41,362 nt of DNA from Deltaproteobacteria bacterium (GCA_023248955.1 JAHFDP010000034.1:1-41362); one strand, 5' to 3'; shown: positions 24,559 through 34,300, counted from the stretch's first letter. The notes: generated by a model from the sequence alone, not told the origin. Numbers and translations: made by a program.

Positions 24559-25734
24559 ATGAAGACCATCGATCAGCTCGACCTCGCCGGTAAGCGCACG
24601 TTCATCCGCGTCGATTTCAACGTTCCGTTGGAGAAGGGCCTGGTCACCGACGACACGCGCATTCGTGCGGCGTTGCCGACGATTCGTCATGCCATCAAGC
24701 AGGGCGCGCGCGTGATTTTGGCCTCGCACCTCGGCCGTCCAAAGGGGCGCGACAGCAGGTTCACGCTCGAGCCAACGGGCGCGCGACTCTCGGAATTGCT
24801 CGGTCAGGACGTGGTGCTGACCGACGATTGCGTCGGCGATGGCGTGAAAAAAATGGTGGCCGATTTGAAGGAAGGCCGCGTGTTGCTCCTCGAGAATCTG
24901 CGCTTTCACCCCGAGGAAGAGGCCAACGCCGAAGATTTTTCGCGCGCGTTGGCGGCCAGCGCGGACGTTTGGGTGCAGGAAGCGTTCGGGACGGTGCATC
25001 GCGCGCATGCCAGCACGGCGGGCATGGCCAAGTTTGTCGCCGAGCGGGCCGCGGGGTTTTTGGTGCAACGCGAAGTTGAGTTTTTGTCAAAGCTGGTGAA
25101 AGCGCCGGCGCGGCCTTATGTGGCGGTGCTCGGCGGCGCCAAGGTTACCGATAAGCTCGGCGTGCTCGATCATCTGCTTTCGAAGGTGGACGCGGTCTGC
25201 ATTGGCGGCGCGATGGCGTACACCTTTTTGGCCACGCAAGGTGTAGAGGTCGGCAACAGTCGCGTGGAAAAAGAGATGCTGGGCCCCGCGCGGCGCGTGC
25301 TCGAGCATGCTGCGCAAGCGGACGTGAGCGTGGTGCTTCCGCTCGATCACGTTTGCGCGACAGAGCCGAAGGCGGGCGTCGCCCCGCAGATTATCGACGG
25401 CCGCGCCATTCCAGTAGGACTGCTCGGTCTCGACATCGGTCCGAAGACCGCGCACCTGTTCGCCGAGCGGATCGGTAGTGCGCGCACCGTTTTTTGGAAT
25501 GGCCCGATGGGACTCTTCGAAGTCCCAGCGTTCTCCGGCGGCTCACAGACTGTTGCGGATGCCATGATCCGAAATCACGAAGCGGTCACGGTCGTCGGCG
25601 GCGGCGATTCCGCGGCCATGATGGAGAAGCTCGGGCTCGCGAAAAAAGTTTCGCACGTCTCCACCGGCGGCGGTGCGTCGCTGGAATTCCTCGAGGGCCG
25701 AGAGCTGCCTGGCCTCGTGGCCATCGGCAATTAG
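24559..25734 (+). CDS. pgk: Phosphoglycerate kinase
   Basis: 391 residues from the ATG at 24559. It transfers phosphate from 1,3-bisphosphoglycerate to ADP. The hallmark [11 protein letters not shown] lies near residue 17, HLGRPKG near 60, then [12 protein letters not shown] near 113, a basic substrate loop [12 protein letters not shown] near 160, the hinge [10 protein letters not shown] near 200, and the nucleotide-binding [11 protein letters not shown] and [14 protein letters not shown] near the end. The start chosen follows the gap stop by 19 bp. A frame extended to 24523 would run back into gap and adds nothing conserved. The next gene, tpiA, starts 10 bp after the stop. Confidence 0.97.
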   Translation: MKTIDQLDLAGKRTFIRVDFNVPLEKGLVTDDTRIRAALPTIRHAIKQGARVILASHLGRPKGRDSRFTLEPTGARLSELLGQDVVLTDDCVGDGVKKMVADLKEGRVLLLENLRFHPEEEANAEDFSRALAASADVWVQEAFGTVHRAHASTAGMAKFVAERAAGFLVQREVEFLSKLVKAPARPYVAVLGGAKVTDKLGVLDHLLSKVDAVCIGGAMAYTFLATQGVEVGNSRVEKEMLGPARRVLEHAAQADVSVVLPLDHVCATEPKAGVAPQIIDGRAIPVGLLGLDIGPKTAHLFAERIGSARTVFWNGPMGLFEVPAFSGGSQTVADAMIRNHEAVTVVGGGDSAAMMEKLGLAKKVSHVSTGGGASLEFLEGRELPGLVAIGN

Positions 25735-25744
25735 CGGGAGCGCC

Positions 25745-26509
25745 ATGACGCGTCGACCCTTCATCTGCGGCAACTGGAAAATGTTCAAGACCTCCGCCGA
25801 AGCCGCGGCGTTGGCGCGCGAACTTCGTGCGCAAGTCGGTGGCGTCGCCGCACAGGTAGCGATTGCGCCGCCGTTCACCGCGCTGCCCGCTGCGCACAAC
25901 GCGCTCGTCGGCAGCAGCGTCGAGCTTTTTGCGCAAAATTGCCACTGGGAAGCGAGCGGTGCCTACACCGGCGAAGTGAGCGCGCCCATGCTCAGGGAAC
26001 TCGGCTGCGCGGGCGTCATTCTGGGCCACAGCGAGCGGAGGCAATTGTTCGGCGAGACGGACGCCACCGTTCAGAAGAAGCTCAAAGCCGCACTGGGCGC
26101 GGGTTTGACGGCGATCGTGTGCGTCGGAGAAACGTTGGCCGAGCGGGAAGCGCAGCGCGAAACAGCAGTGGTGTCGACGCAAGTTCGCGGTGCCTTGGCG
26201 GGCGGGCTAACCAGCGCCGACACCGCGCGCATTGCTTTCGCCTACGAACCGGTGTGGGCTATTGGCACCGGAAAAGTCGCCACCCCGGCGCAAGCGCAAG
26301 CCATGCACGCAACCATTCGCGGCCTCTTGCGCGAGCGTGTGGGCGGCGCGGCCGACGGCATCCGCATTCTCTACGGCGGTTCCGTGAAGCCGGACAACGC
26401 CGCCACGTTGCTCTCCCAGCCGGACATCGACGGCGCGCTGGTCGGCGGCGCTTCGTTGCAAGCGGCGGATTTTTCCCGAATCGTCGCTGCTGCCCGTGAG
26501 CGCGTCTAA
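25745..26509 (+). CDS. tpiA: Triose-phosphate isomerase
   Basis: 254 residues from the ATG at 25745, preceded by GGGAG. The TIM barrel interconverts dihydroxyacetone phosphate and glyceraldehyde-3-phosphate. Active-site lysine is in [10 protein letters not shown] near residue 12, the catalytic His in [10 protein letters not shown] near 97, the catalytic Glu in [12 protein letters not shown] near 168 with the closing loop directly after, and the phosphate-binding YGGSVKP near 212. All key residues are present. It is the third gene of the glycolytic run and is followed 70 bp later by secG, an order found in many bacteria. Confidence 0.97.
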   Translation: MTRRPFICGNWKMFKTSAEAAALARELRAQVGGVAAQVAIAPPFTALPAAHNALVGSSVELFAQNCHWEASGAYTGEVSAPMLRELGCAGVILGHSERRQLFGETDATVQKKLKAALGAGLTAIVCVGETLAEREAQRETAVVSTQVRGALAGGLTSADTARIAFAYEPVWAIGTGKVATPAQAQAMHATIRGLLRERVGGAADGIRILYGGSVKPDNAATLLSQPDIDGALVGGASLQAADFSRIVAAARERV

Positions 26510-26579
26510 CTCGGCCCGTCTAATCCCTTGAAAAATCCGCGCTAGTCTGTTATTCGCGGCGGTTCCTTTTGGAGTGTGC

Positions 26580-27014
26580 ATGCCCGCTTTGTTGTTCGCG
26601 AGCCTCTTAGCCGGAAGCCTCACCACCATCCACGTGGTCGTGAGCATCTTCCTCGTTATCGTCATTCTCCTGCAGCCGGGGAAGGGCGAAGGCATGGGCG
26701 CGCTCGGCGGCGGTGGCGCGGGCTCTGCTTTCGGCGCGCGCGGGTCCGCCACGTTCTTGAGCAAGGTGACCACCGGTTGCGCCGTGGTGTTCATGCTGAC
26801 CAGCCTTTCGCTTTCCTACTTGGCGACGCGTTCGGGTTCGGTCGTGTTGCAGCGCGCCCGCGCCGCAGAGAAAGCGGCACCTACGCCGGTGACGCCGCCA
26901 GCTCCAGCGGCACCGACAACGCCCGCGCCCACAACGAATCAGGCTCCCGCGCAACCGATCGCGCCGGCGCAAGCTGCACCGACACCGGCTCCCTCAGCGC
27001 CGGAAAAGAAGTAG
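26580..27014 (+). CDS. secG: Protein translocase subunit SecG
   Basis: 144 residues from the ATG at 26580, five bases after GGAG. SecG is the small accessory subunit of the SecYEG channel in the inner membrane. The first hydrophobic segment (TTIHVVVSIFLVIVILLQPG) is followed by the conserved loop GKGEGMGALGGGGAGSAFGARG and TFLSKVT, then a second membrane helix (VVFMLTSLSLSYLAT). The last about 50 residues are an Ala/Pro/Thr-rich disordered tail, longer than in E. coli but common in GC-rich lineages. A tRNA-Leu gene starts 12 bp after the stop, so the transcript probably includes it. Confidence 0.93.
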   Translation: MPALLFASLLAGSLTTIHVVVSIFLVIVILLQPGKGEGMGALGGGGAGSAFGARGSATFLSKVTTGCAVVFMLTSLSLSYLATRSGSVVLQRARAAEKAAPTPVTPPAPAAPTTPAPTTNQAPAQPIAPAQAAPTPAPSAPEKK

Positions 27015-27026
27015 GCAGATCGCAAA

Positions 27027-27111
27027 GCCCAGGTGGTGGAACTGGTAGACACACTATCTTGAGGGGGTAGCGCCGTGAGGCGTGCGAGTTCGAATCTCGC
27101 CCTGGGCACCA
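27027..27111 (+). tRNA. tRNA-Leu (anticodon GAG)
   Basis: The 7-bp acceptor stem is GCCCAGG paired with CCTGGGC, followed by discriminator A and an encoded CCA. The anticodon arm is CTATC, loop TTGAGGG, GGTAG, giving anticodon GAG (reads CUU/CUC). The long class II variable arm is CGCC, GTGA, GGCG, and the T arm is GCGAG, TTCGAAT, CTCGC. The D arm contains GGTAGAC. The same tRNA follows secG in E. coli, so the position is conserved. Accessory genes start about 100 bp downstream. Confidence 0.97.
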
Positions 27112-27162
27112 AAGTTTCCGTTTTGTTTTTTCAGACTTGCCGGAATTAGCGCGTCTGGTTTT

Positions 27163-27210
27163 CCCTCAAGCGCCGTCAGAGTGCCGTAAACTTGGCGGGT
27201 CTGAGCCTCC
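27163..27210 (+). repeat. Imperfect direct repeat, left copy
   Basis: Copy A of a pair with 30220-30272, same orientation, about 3.06 kb apart. The 23-bp core GCCGTCAGAGTGCCGTAAAC + TTG (27172-27194) matches 21 of 23 bases in copy B. The flanks (CCTCAA before; GTCTG.GC.TCC after) also align with small gaps. It ends just before the start codon of the YARHG gene. It may be a recombination or ancient transposition scar. Confidence 0.7.
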
Positions 27211-27213
27211 AAA

Positions 27214-28452
27214 ATGTCCACGCTCCTTGCGCTCGCGCTTTTCGCCACAGCCGCGGAAAGGCCGCTCTATTACGATCGGCCCATCGTCGCCGCGGATCTC
27301 GAAGGTCGCTCACTCCGAGAGCTCACTCTCTTGCGCAATTGGATTTTCGCGCGCGCCGGAAACAAGTTTCGCAAACAGTGGCTGAACGACTTCTTCACCA
27401 AGCAAGATTGGTACAAGCCCACTGGACTCAACGAAAAGAAACTAAGCGACAGCGATCGCAAGAACGCGGACGCCATCGCCCGTTACGAGTTGGCATTGCC
27501 GCGAGAGAAGCTCAAGACGCAGCTCGATCTGCTCCTCGAGAAATCGCGCTACGCCGACAGCGGTAACGAGGCATTCGCATTCTCGACCGATGGTAAGTTC
27601 GCACTCTCCGGCGGGAACAACGCCGTCACCGTCTGGCAGATCCCGTCGGGAGCGCCGTTGCGTACGCTCAAGCTCCCTGACAAAGGGCGTCTTCGCGCGC
27701 TAGCCCTGGACGCGGACGGGATCGTTACCGCTGCTTGGGAATCTTCGCCGCTCATCCGTCTCACGGTCTGGGGTTCGAACGGTGACATCTTGCGTACGAC
27801 GAGCACCGATGTCACCGATGATGGCACGGTCGGCGTGTTCGACCTCTCGTTAGATGGGAAGATATTTGTCGATGGCATGAACTTGACGGCCTGGGATTCC
27901 CGCTCTGGAAAACGGGGTCGCTCGCTGCTTTCCAAGGAGTTCATGGTGCCGGCACTCACGTTGGATGGCACACGCGTCCTTAGCGGCAACGACAAAGGGG
28001 AACTCATTCTCTGGCGTCTTTCGGACGGGGCCCAGATTTGGAAACACGCAGGCTTCCCCAAAACTTCGCAATGGAAGTTTTCGATGTCGCAAGACGGTGC
28101 AACGGCCCTTGCAGACGCCGACGAAGGCAAAGCGATGCGTATCGATCTGAAATCCGGAAAGACGTTGTCTCGAACCGAAGCTGTGGTTGACGGCCCCCGC
28201 TCACCGGATGCTCGCTACGGCCTCGTGGCGAAGGAACGCTCGCTGCGACTCGTGGTGACACGAACGAGGGCCGCCTCACTTTCGTCCGTGCAGTCGCAAG
28301 CGAAGGCAACGTTGCCGAGTCCCCATGCAATCACCGCAGAGCCGCGCCGCTCGATCGGCCCAATGGCGTGCGTTCCATGTGACACGACGACGCTCGCACC
28401 AGCGGCGAGCGCAACTTCCACCGCCTGTCGCAATTCTGGCTACGGTAGGTAG
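27214..28452 (+). CDS. Secreted YARHG / beta-propeller protein, 3' end apparently replaced
   Basis: 412 residues. A short hydrophobic start (STLLALALFATAAERP) may be a signal peptide. Residues about 28-85 fit the YARHG domain (LRELTLLRNWIFARAGNKFR, DFFTKQDWYKPTG, LSDSDRKNADAI). From about 110 to 345 it has WD40/propeller-like blades (FAFSTDGKFALSGGNNAVTV, LILWRLSDGAQIWKHAG). After about residue 348 (nt near 28257) the character changes: the tail is the antisense of a CapA-family reading frame and looks non-native. The gene therefore seems truncated and extended by accident. No clear ribosome site precedes the ATG. Function is unknown. Confidence 0.7.
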   Translation: MSTLLALALFATAAERPLYYDRPIVAADLEGRSLRELTLLRNWIFARAGNKFRKQWLNDFFTKQDWYKPTGLNEKKLSDSDRKNADAIARYELALPREKLKTQLDLLLEKSRYADSGNEAFAFSTDGKFALSGGNNAVTVWQIPSGAPLRTLKLPDKGRLRALALDADGIVTAAWESSPLIRLTVWGSNGDILRTTSTDVTDDGTVGVFDLSLDGKIFVDGMNLTAWDSRSGKRGRSLLSKEFMVPALTLDGTRVLSGNDKGELILWRLSDGAQIWKHAGFPKTSQWKFSMSQDGATALADADEGKAMRIDLKSGKTLSRTEAVVDGPRSPDARYGLVAKERSLRLVVTRTRAASLSSVQSQAKATLPSPHAITAEPRRSIGPMACVPCDTTTLAPAASATSTACRNSGYGR

Positions 28453-28931
28453 AGCGACGGACCGGCGACGTGAAAGGTGGCAACGAGCAGGTCGGCACGC
28501 GCGCGGGCTTCGCGCAGATCCTTGGCGAGACGAGCGGGCACGCCGCGCGAGAGATCGTGGGCCGTCACGGCAACACGCATTCCGTCCAACTCCAGCATTG
28601 CCGCACCAGCACTGAGTCCCGCCGCAAGAACCCCCGCCTCGCGCAACGCACGCGCAGTGGTTGCACCGTCCGGTTCATTCGTATTCGCGGAATGGTTGTT
28701 GGCGATGCCAGCGACGCGAATTCCAGCAGCGCGCAATTGCCCCAGGGCCGCCGGCGCATGCGTGAGGCGTGGGAAGACCGCTGGCAGCCCGACCGGTCCT
28801 TCGAGATTGACAATTCCAACGCCCGACAAGGCCGCGAGCGGTCTTAGCGGTGCGCCTTCACCGCGACCAAGAAAGACGTCGCCGCCGAGCCATATCTGCG
28901 CCGCAAGAAGAAGGGAAAACATGCCGACCAT
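28215..28931 (-). pseudogene. CapA-family (poly-gamma-glutamate synthesis-like) gene with an in-frame TAG
   Basis: From the ATG at 28931 the frame has a signal-like start (MVGMFSLLLAAQ), then the CapA landmarks GDVFLGRGEG, NLEGPVGLP, GIRVAGIANNHSANT, LREAGVLAAG and DLLVATFHVAGPS. A TAG stops it at 28440-28442. Without changing frame, the sequence continues PELRQAVEVALAAGASVVVS, HGTHAIGPIE and WGLGNVAFA, exactly the rest of the CapA metallophosphoesterase-like domain. It then runs into the antisense of the propeller gene near 28257 and stops at 28215. One amber codon plus loss of the C-terminal tail argue for a pseudogene; read-through or a sequence error are alternatives. Confidence 0.75.
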
Positions 28932-28983
28932 ATTCTTTCTTCTACCTGCTTCGGCCGGCCGCATGAGCCGCCGATGGTGCTAA

Positions 28984-29027
28984 TAAAGTATTCTTTACTA
29001 GTCGTTCTTTTTGGTAAAGGATCCTTT
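28984..29027. promoter_or_regulatory. Two palindromic operator-like sites upstream of fic
   Basis: TAAAG-TATT-CTTTA (28984-28997) and the perfect palindrome AAAGGATCCTTT (29016-29027, preceded by T) share the form TAAAG....CTTT. Their centres are 31 bp apart, close to three helical turns, so a protein could bind both on one DNA face. They lie between the divergent capA remnant and fic. Since the Fic protein ends in a winged-helix-like region, autoregulation is a reasonable guess. Confidence 0.65.
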
Positions 29028-29041
29028 CCTAGGGGGCGCCC

Positions 29042-30208
29042 ATGCGAAAAACCGGTCGAACAGTCACGCAGTCCGTTGCCGGCGAGAATGTGCTCGCGTT
29101 CGTTCCTCATGCATTGCCGCCTCGGAACCCACCTTTCGACGTAACCGGCTCTCGAGCATCTCTCCTCGCGCGTGCCGAGCATGCACTCGCTCGGCTCGAA
29201 GTCGCTGGGGAAATGGTGCCGTCGCTCGACTGGTTCATCTACGCATTTGTTCGCAAAGAGGCCGTCGTCTCCTCTCAGATCGAGGGAACGCAAGCCACGC
29301 TCGAAGACCTCCTTCACTTCGAAGCCGAAGAAGATGGCAAAGCGGTCGACGATGTGCGCGAGGTTTGCAATTACCTTACGGCCGTTGGCTACGCGCGGGG
29401 GCAGCTCCGAAGGCCGAAAGGTCTGCCGCTCTCCATGCGGCTGCTCCACGAGGCCCACCGACGCCTCATGCAGGGCGTGCGCGGCGCAGCGAAACAGCCG
29501 GGCGAAGTTCGCAGAAGCCAGAACTGGATTGGCGGGACGCGTCCCGCCAACGCCGTGTTCGTCCCGCCTCCGCCGAACGAACTGCCCGCCTTACTCGGCA
29601 ATTTAGAGAAATTCCTCCACGCCCAAAACGGTCTCCATCCGCTCGTGCGGATCGGGCTCGTTCACGTCCAGTTCGAAACCATCCACCCCTATCTGGACGG
29701 CAACGGTCGCATCGGGCGGCTTCTGATCACGCTTCTCTTGGAGCACTGGAAGCTTCTCTCTGCGCCGCTCCTCTATTTGAGCCTCTATTTCAAGCGGCAA
29801 CGCGCTGAGTATTACCGTCTCCTTGGCGAGGTTCGCAGGAGCGGCGATTGGGAAGGGTGGATGGACTACTTCCTCGAAGGTGTGGCGACGATCGCCGACG
29901 AAGCTGTTATCGCCGCCCGCGACATCCACGCGCTGGTGAGCGCGGATCGAGAGAAACTGTTGGGTGCGAAGGACGCGTCGGTAACCGCGATCCGTTTACT
30001 CGATGAACTGCCGAGCCACCCGGTGATTAGCATTCCTCGCGTGGTGACGCTCCTCGACACCACGAGGCCGACTGCCGGAAAGGCCGTCGAGGTTTTGGAG
30101 AAATTGGGCATCGTGGCCGAGACGACCGGGAAGCGTCGCGACCGGACGTTCGCCTATCGCGCGTATCTGGAAAAGCTGCGCGTGGGCACCGAGCTTGAAG
30201 AGACTTGA
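29042..30208 (+). CDS. Fic-domain protein (predicted AMP-transferase) with N-terminal autoinhibitory motif
   Basis: 388 residues. The Fic signature is HPYLDGNGRIGR near residue 218, with the catalytic His and the anion-binding NGR intact. The N-terminal Fic_N region carries the inhibitory helix motif SSQIEGT near residue 79, matching (S/T)xxxE(G/N), so this is a class II Fic with an intramolecular block. The target dock around VFVPPPPNELPALLGNLEKF precedes the core. The C-terminal about 80 residues (AIRLLDELPSHPVISIPRVV, RPTAGKAVEVLEKLGI) look like a winged helix that may bind DNA. Family members AMPylate protein targets from ATP. GGGGG lies upstream of the ATG. No separate antitoxin gene is needed or seen. 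Confidence 0.92.
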   Translation: MRKTGRTVTQSVAGENVLAFVPHALPPRNPPFDVTGSRASLLARAEHALARLEVAGEMVPSLDWFIYAFVRKEAVVSSQIEGTQATLEDLLHFEAEEDGKAVDDVREVCNYLTAVGYARGQLRRPKGLPLSMRLLHEAHRRLMQGVRGAAKQPGEVRRSQNWIGGTRPANAVFVPPPPNELPALLGNLEKFLHAQNGLHPLVRIGLVHVQFETIHPYLDGNGRIGRLLITLLLEHWKLLSAPLLYLSLYFKRQRAEYYRLLGEVRRSGDWEGWMDYFLEGVATIADEAVIAARDIHALVSADREKLLGAKDASVTAIRLLDELPSHPVISIPRVVTLLDTTRPTAGKAVEVLEKLGIVAETTGKRRDRTFAYRAYLEKLRVGTELEET

Positions 30209-30219
30209 TAAAATATCAA
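30205..30219 (+). terminator. Small hairpin at the fic stop codon
   Basis: TTGATA, loop AAA, TATCAA, a perfect 6-bp stem overlapping the fic stop. It is AT-rich and lacks a T run, so termination strength is doubtful. The 150-bp gap to the RHS locus otherwise holds only the right copy of the direct repeat. Confidence 0.35.
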
Positions 30220-30272
30220 CCTCAAAAAAGGTGCCTTCAGAATGCCGTAAACTTGCTTTGGTCTGGGCTTCC
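30220..30272 (+). repeat. Imperfect direct repeat, right copy
   Basis: Copy B of the repeat at 27163-27210. Its 23-bp core is at 30233-30255. Together the copies bracket the YARHG gene, capA remnant and fic, and the RHS locus starts 86 bp later. See the left copy for the alignment. Confidence 0.7.
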
Positions 30273-30358
30273 TGTGCCCTTACCGCATCACGGCTGGCTG
30301 TCGAGCCAAAAGACATGCATGTGGTTCCAATCGTCGCTTGCTCGAAGACTATCGAAAA

Positions 30359-31369
30359 ATGTACATTCCCCGCGTGCGACGGATCTTTCTGCTCTGCAGC
30401 GTTGCCGTTCTTTTGGCTCCACGAAGCTCGCTGTCCGACAACCCGATCGTGAAACCCTCCACGCCCGTGCCCCACCCGAGCGTGCGCTACCTGCATCACG
30501 ATGCCACCGGCAACCTCGCGGCGGTAACTGACGAGAGCGGCACCGTCCTGTGGCGCGCCAAGGTTCGTCCGTTCGGCGCTTCGCTAGCGCCCGCGGACCG
30601 GCCGCCCGAATTCGCGGGCCAGCCCCGCGCCCAGAACACCTGGCCGGGCGGCGGTGGCGTCTACCTTTTGGGGATGCGAAGCATGGCTCCCACGCTGGGC
30701 CGCTTCTTGACGCCCGACCCGCTTTTCCAGAATCAGGCCAAGCTCGAAAACCCGCAGCGTTTCAATCGCTACAGCTACGCGCTCGCAAACCCCTACCGCT
30801 ACGAGGATGCGAGTGGCCTCGAGCCGACGGTCGAACAGCAGACGAGCCGCCGCCACCTCCAAGCGTTTTTCAGCTGGGCCGACGCTCAGCCACACGAGAC
30901 GCTGCTGCAACGGGCCAAGATGTTCATGTACGGCCCTGTTGTCCCACCGGGCGTTTTCATCGCGCTCAACAACGACAAGAACATTCGCAACAGCGATGGC
31001 AACCAGGTCGACCTCGATTGGGGCGCGCGTCTGGCGGGCTACGCGGCGCTCCTCGTGCTCCCAGAGAAGCTGCTGCTCGATCGAAATTCGCAAACTTTCA
31101 AGGATTCCCTGAACAGCGCCGTCGATACCGTCTATTTCTCGGCAAAACAGGGCTGGAATGCGATCGATGTAGCGGGAACAAGCCTCTCCAATTGGGGAGC
31201 CGCGATCGACTATCTGCGTAGCCAACCGCAAGATTGGCATAACGCCCAGGCCTCGCCCTGGAGGCTCGAGAGCGACAACACCGAAGGTATCCGCACCTTG
31301 GTGCGCTACGTTCTCTTCGGCGGGGACGTTCGCGACTATTTTGATCCAGCGACGGCGGGTAGCGAATGA
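30359..31369 (+). CDS. Secreted small RHS-core protein with unknown C-terminal domain
   Basis: 336 residues from the ATG at 30359, which leads into a signal peptide (YIPRVRRIFLLCSVAVLLAP); a start 7 codons upstream is possible. Residues about 44-154 are the RHS repeat-associated core: RYLHHDATGNLAAVTDESGT, VRPFGAS, LLGMRSMAPTLGRFLTPDPL, then NRYSYALANPYRYEDASGLE. In canonical RHS proteins this core closes the beta cage and is followed by a variable, often toxic, C-terminus. Here residues 155-336 are such a variable region, with helices and LAGYAALLVLPEKLLL, but no toxin family is recognised. The N-terminal YD-repeat part is missing and is found in the next gene, whose ATG overlaps this stop. 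Confidence 0.85.
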   Translation: MYIPRVRRIFLLCSVAVLLAPRSSLSDNPIVKPSTPVPHPSVRYLHHDATGNLAAVTDESGTVLWRAKVRPFGASLAPADRPPEFAGQPRAQNTWPGGGGVYLLGMRSMAPTLGRFLTPDPLFQNQAKLENPQRFNRYSYALANPYRYEDASGLEPTVEQQTSRRHLQAFFSWADAQPHETLLQRAKMFMYGPVVPPGVFIALNNDKNIRNSDGNQVDLDWGARLAGYAALLVLPEKLLLDRNSQTFKDSLNSAVDTVYFSAKQGWNAIDVAGTSLSNWGAAIDYLRSQPQDWHNAQASPWRLESDNTEGIRTLVRYVLFGGDVRDYFDPATAGSE

Positions 31370-34300
31370 GGCGCTGTCGATTCGTCGGCAGCTTTTCAGC
31401 CCGACGCGCGATCTTAAGACTGTGCCTTTCAATCGCGGCCTGCCTCGCCTCGGCCGCGCGGGCCGACTTGAGCGATTACCAGCCCACCTCAATGTACGAC
31501 GCCAAAGGAACAAGTGGCCCGCGCGGCTTTGCGAGCGCCGCGCCCGAGGAGAGCGTCGACCCCTTTTCTGGCAATCTGATCATCTCCCACACAGACCTCA
31601 TGCTGCCTGGCAAAGCCGGGCTCGACCTGCTGCTTCGCCGCGTCTACAACAGCAAGATCCACAAGAACTACGCCGCGATTGCGAGCAACAACAGCGACTG
31701 GATCATCAAGGGAAAGCAATTCGTCGCACCCTCGCCGGTAGGGCTCGGATGGACGATGCACCTAGGCCGTGTAGTCGGCGCGGCGGCTGGTCCCAACAGC
31801 AGCCTTTCCTTACCGCGCTACTACGAAGCCACGGATGGATCGCAGTTTCCCTTCTTTCAAACCACTGGCACCGGCTGCGAAAGTGGCTGTCTCGTCTCGA
31901 AAAAGGGGCACAACCTCTATTACGTGAGCAGCGATCACGTCTGGCGCATCTCGACACCGGATGGGCTGCTCATCACCTTTGGCCACGTCGTCTCTGGCGT
32001 GGATGCGTTTCAACCCAATCTTTTCTATTACGCGACCGAGATTCGCGATGTTCACGGAAACGCCATATCCATTCAATACCGCAACGATTCGGCGGTCTAT
32101 GCTCAGCATTTCATCGACTCAATCACCGACAGCGCAGGCCGTTTCATCCAATTCAACTACGCGCAGGCGCCGGGCGGGATGCTGCAGCTCTCCAGCATCA
32201 ACGCCGCCGGTCGAACGATCACCTACCATTATGCTTCCAATACCGCCTGGCCGGGCCAGCGCGAATTCCTTACCCAGGTTGATCCTCCGGCCGGCCACTC
32301 CTGGCAATACGATTACGCCGGTTTGTCAAATGGAACGTGTGGCAACCCGAACCGCTGGTGCGAGCTCACGCGCGCCATCTACCCGACCGGCGGGGCCATC
32401 GATTATACCTACCGGGACGAGCAGTTTTTCTCGCACACCAATCCGATGCAGGTGCGGGCGATGGCGAGCAAAACGCTCACCGATCGCACAACGACGCTCG
32501 GTGTCACGACCTACACCTACAGCCGCGGCGCGAACTACTCCGGTGAGGAGCACACGGTCATCACACGACCCGACAATAGTCAGGAGGTCTACACCTATTT
32601 CGGTGTAGGGCAATCCGCCTATGACCCGTGGGGATTGGCGTGGAAAGCGGGTGTCTTGCTCAAGAAACAGATTCGCGCGTCCGCGAACGACCAACCGCTG
32701 CAGATCGAAACCTATACCTGGGCACCCAGCCCAAAGATCGCCGATGAGAGCTGGGGCGATCCCTGGATCGGCTACGACCTCGGCATCTACGCTCCCCTTC
32801 TCGCCAAATACGAGGTCAAGCGCGGTACCCTCACCTGGACCACCACCAATGACTCTTTCAACTCCTTTAATCTTTCGCCGCGCTGCACGACCGAGACAGA
32901 GGCCGTGGCCGATGGACAGAGCGGGGCGCCACACAAACGATACCACCTTCACATCTACCAGCAGGTGTATGCGCAGCAAGACGGCCTCTATCGATTTCAC
33001 AATCTCCTGGCGACCGATATTCTGAGCGATCAGGCCTTCGGCGATGCCTGCGACGAAACGAAAACCACCCAGCTCGTTCGGCCGATCAGCGACGAAATCA
33101 ATCTGCAGGAGTACGACACGATCGGCCAGCGCAAAAAAAGCTTGGTGAATGGCCGCGTGACAACTTTCGCTTACGACGCTACCGGCCAGGTTACGAGCAG
33201 AATCCACTACAGCGGCGGCACCAGTGACAATCCCACCAACGGGACGTGCGAGAGTTTCCGCGATTACGTGAGCGGCCAGCCGATCAGCGTCGGATATGGC
33301 GCGGCGGCGCCCGATTGCAGCACTTCAAGCGAACTTTTCACCGTGACGCGCACCTATTTCCTCGACGGAACGCTGCAAAGCGAATCCAATGGCCGCGGCA
33401 ACATCCGCAATATTGTGCGCGACACGCTCGGCCGCGTCACACAAATCGCCCAACCGGACGGCTCGGGCGAAGCTCCCACCCTGGTGACCTATCCCAACCG
33501 CGACGGTTTCGACGGAATCACCCGCACCACGCAAGGCGCGAGTTGGCGCGAGATCGAGGTCGACGGTTTCGAACGGCAAACAATGGAGCGTAACTCCGCG
33601 GGACGCTTCGTGCGCCAGGAGTACGACGCACTCGGCCGCGTCCATTTCCAGGGCCTGCCTACCGCATCGGCCACAGCGCCCGATGGCAGCACCATGATCT
33701 ACGACGCGCTTGCGCGGCTCGTGTCGGTTACGCGCAACGACGGGTCGGCCATTCAATACACCTATGGCGATAAGAACGGCGCCGACACCATGACGATCGC
33801 CACCGTGATCGGCGGCGCGACCAAGCGGCGAGTGGTGGAGACACAGCGTTCGTATGGCGGACCCGACAAGGGTCTCTTGACCCGTGTCCAGCTCACCGGT
33901 GAGAGCGCCCCGGCGACCGACATGTACAGCTACCTCATCGGCGGCGAGCTCACCGGAATCGACTATGCGGGCCGCAAGCGCACCCTTGAATACGACCTTC
34001 AGAAAAAAGTGATTCATGAATCGCAGCCGGAATCGGGCGACACCTACTATGGATACGACAGCGCGGGCCATTTGCGCTGCCGCAGCCGCGATGTCTCCCA
34101 CTGCAGCGATGCGAATCTCGAGGACCGCGTCGCCGAGCTGCTCACAAGCATCGACCTGCTCGGCCGCCCGACGAGCATTCAACGCAACAACGCGAACGCG
34201 CACGATACCTTCCATTACGTCGGGCCCAATCTCATCGATCGGATGACCGATTCGGTTGGCACGCATACCTTCGACTATTCGACCTCCGACCGGCTCAAAA

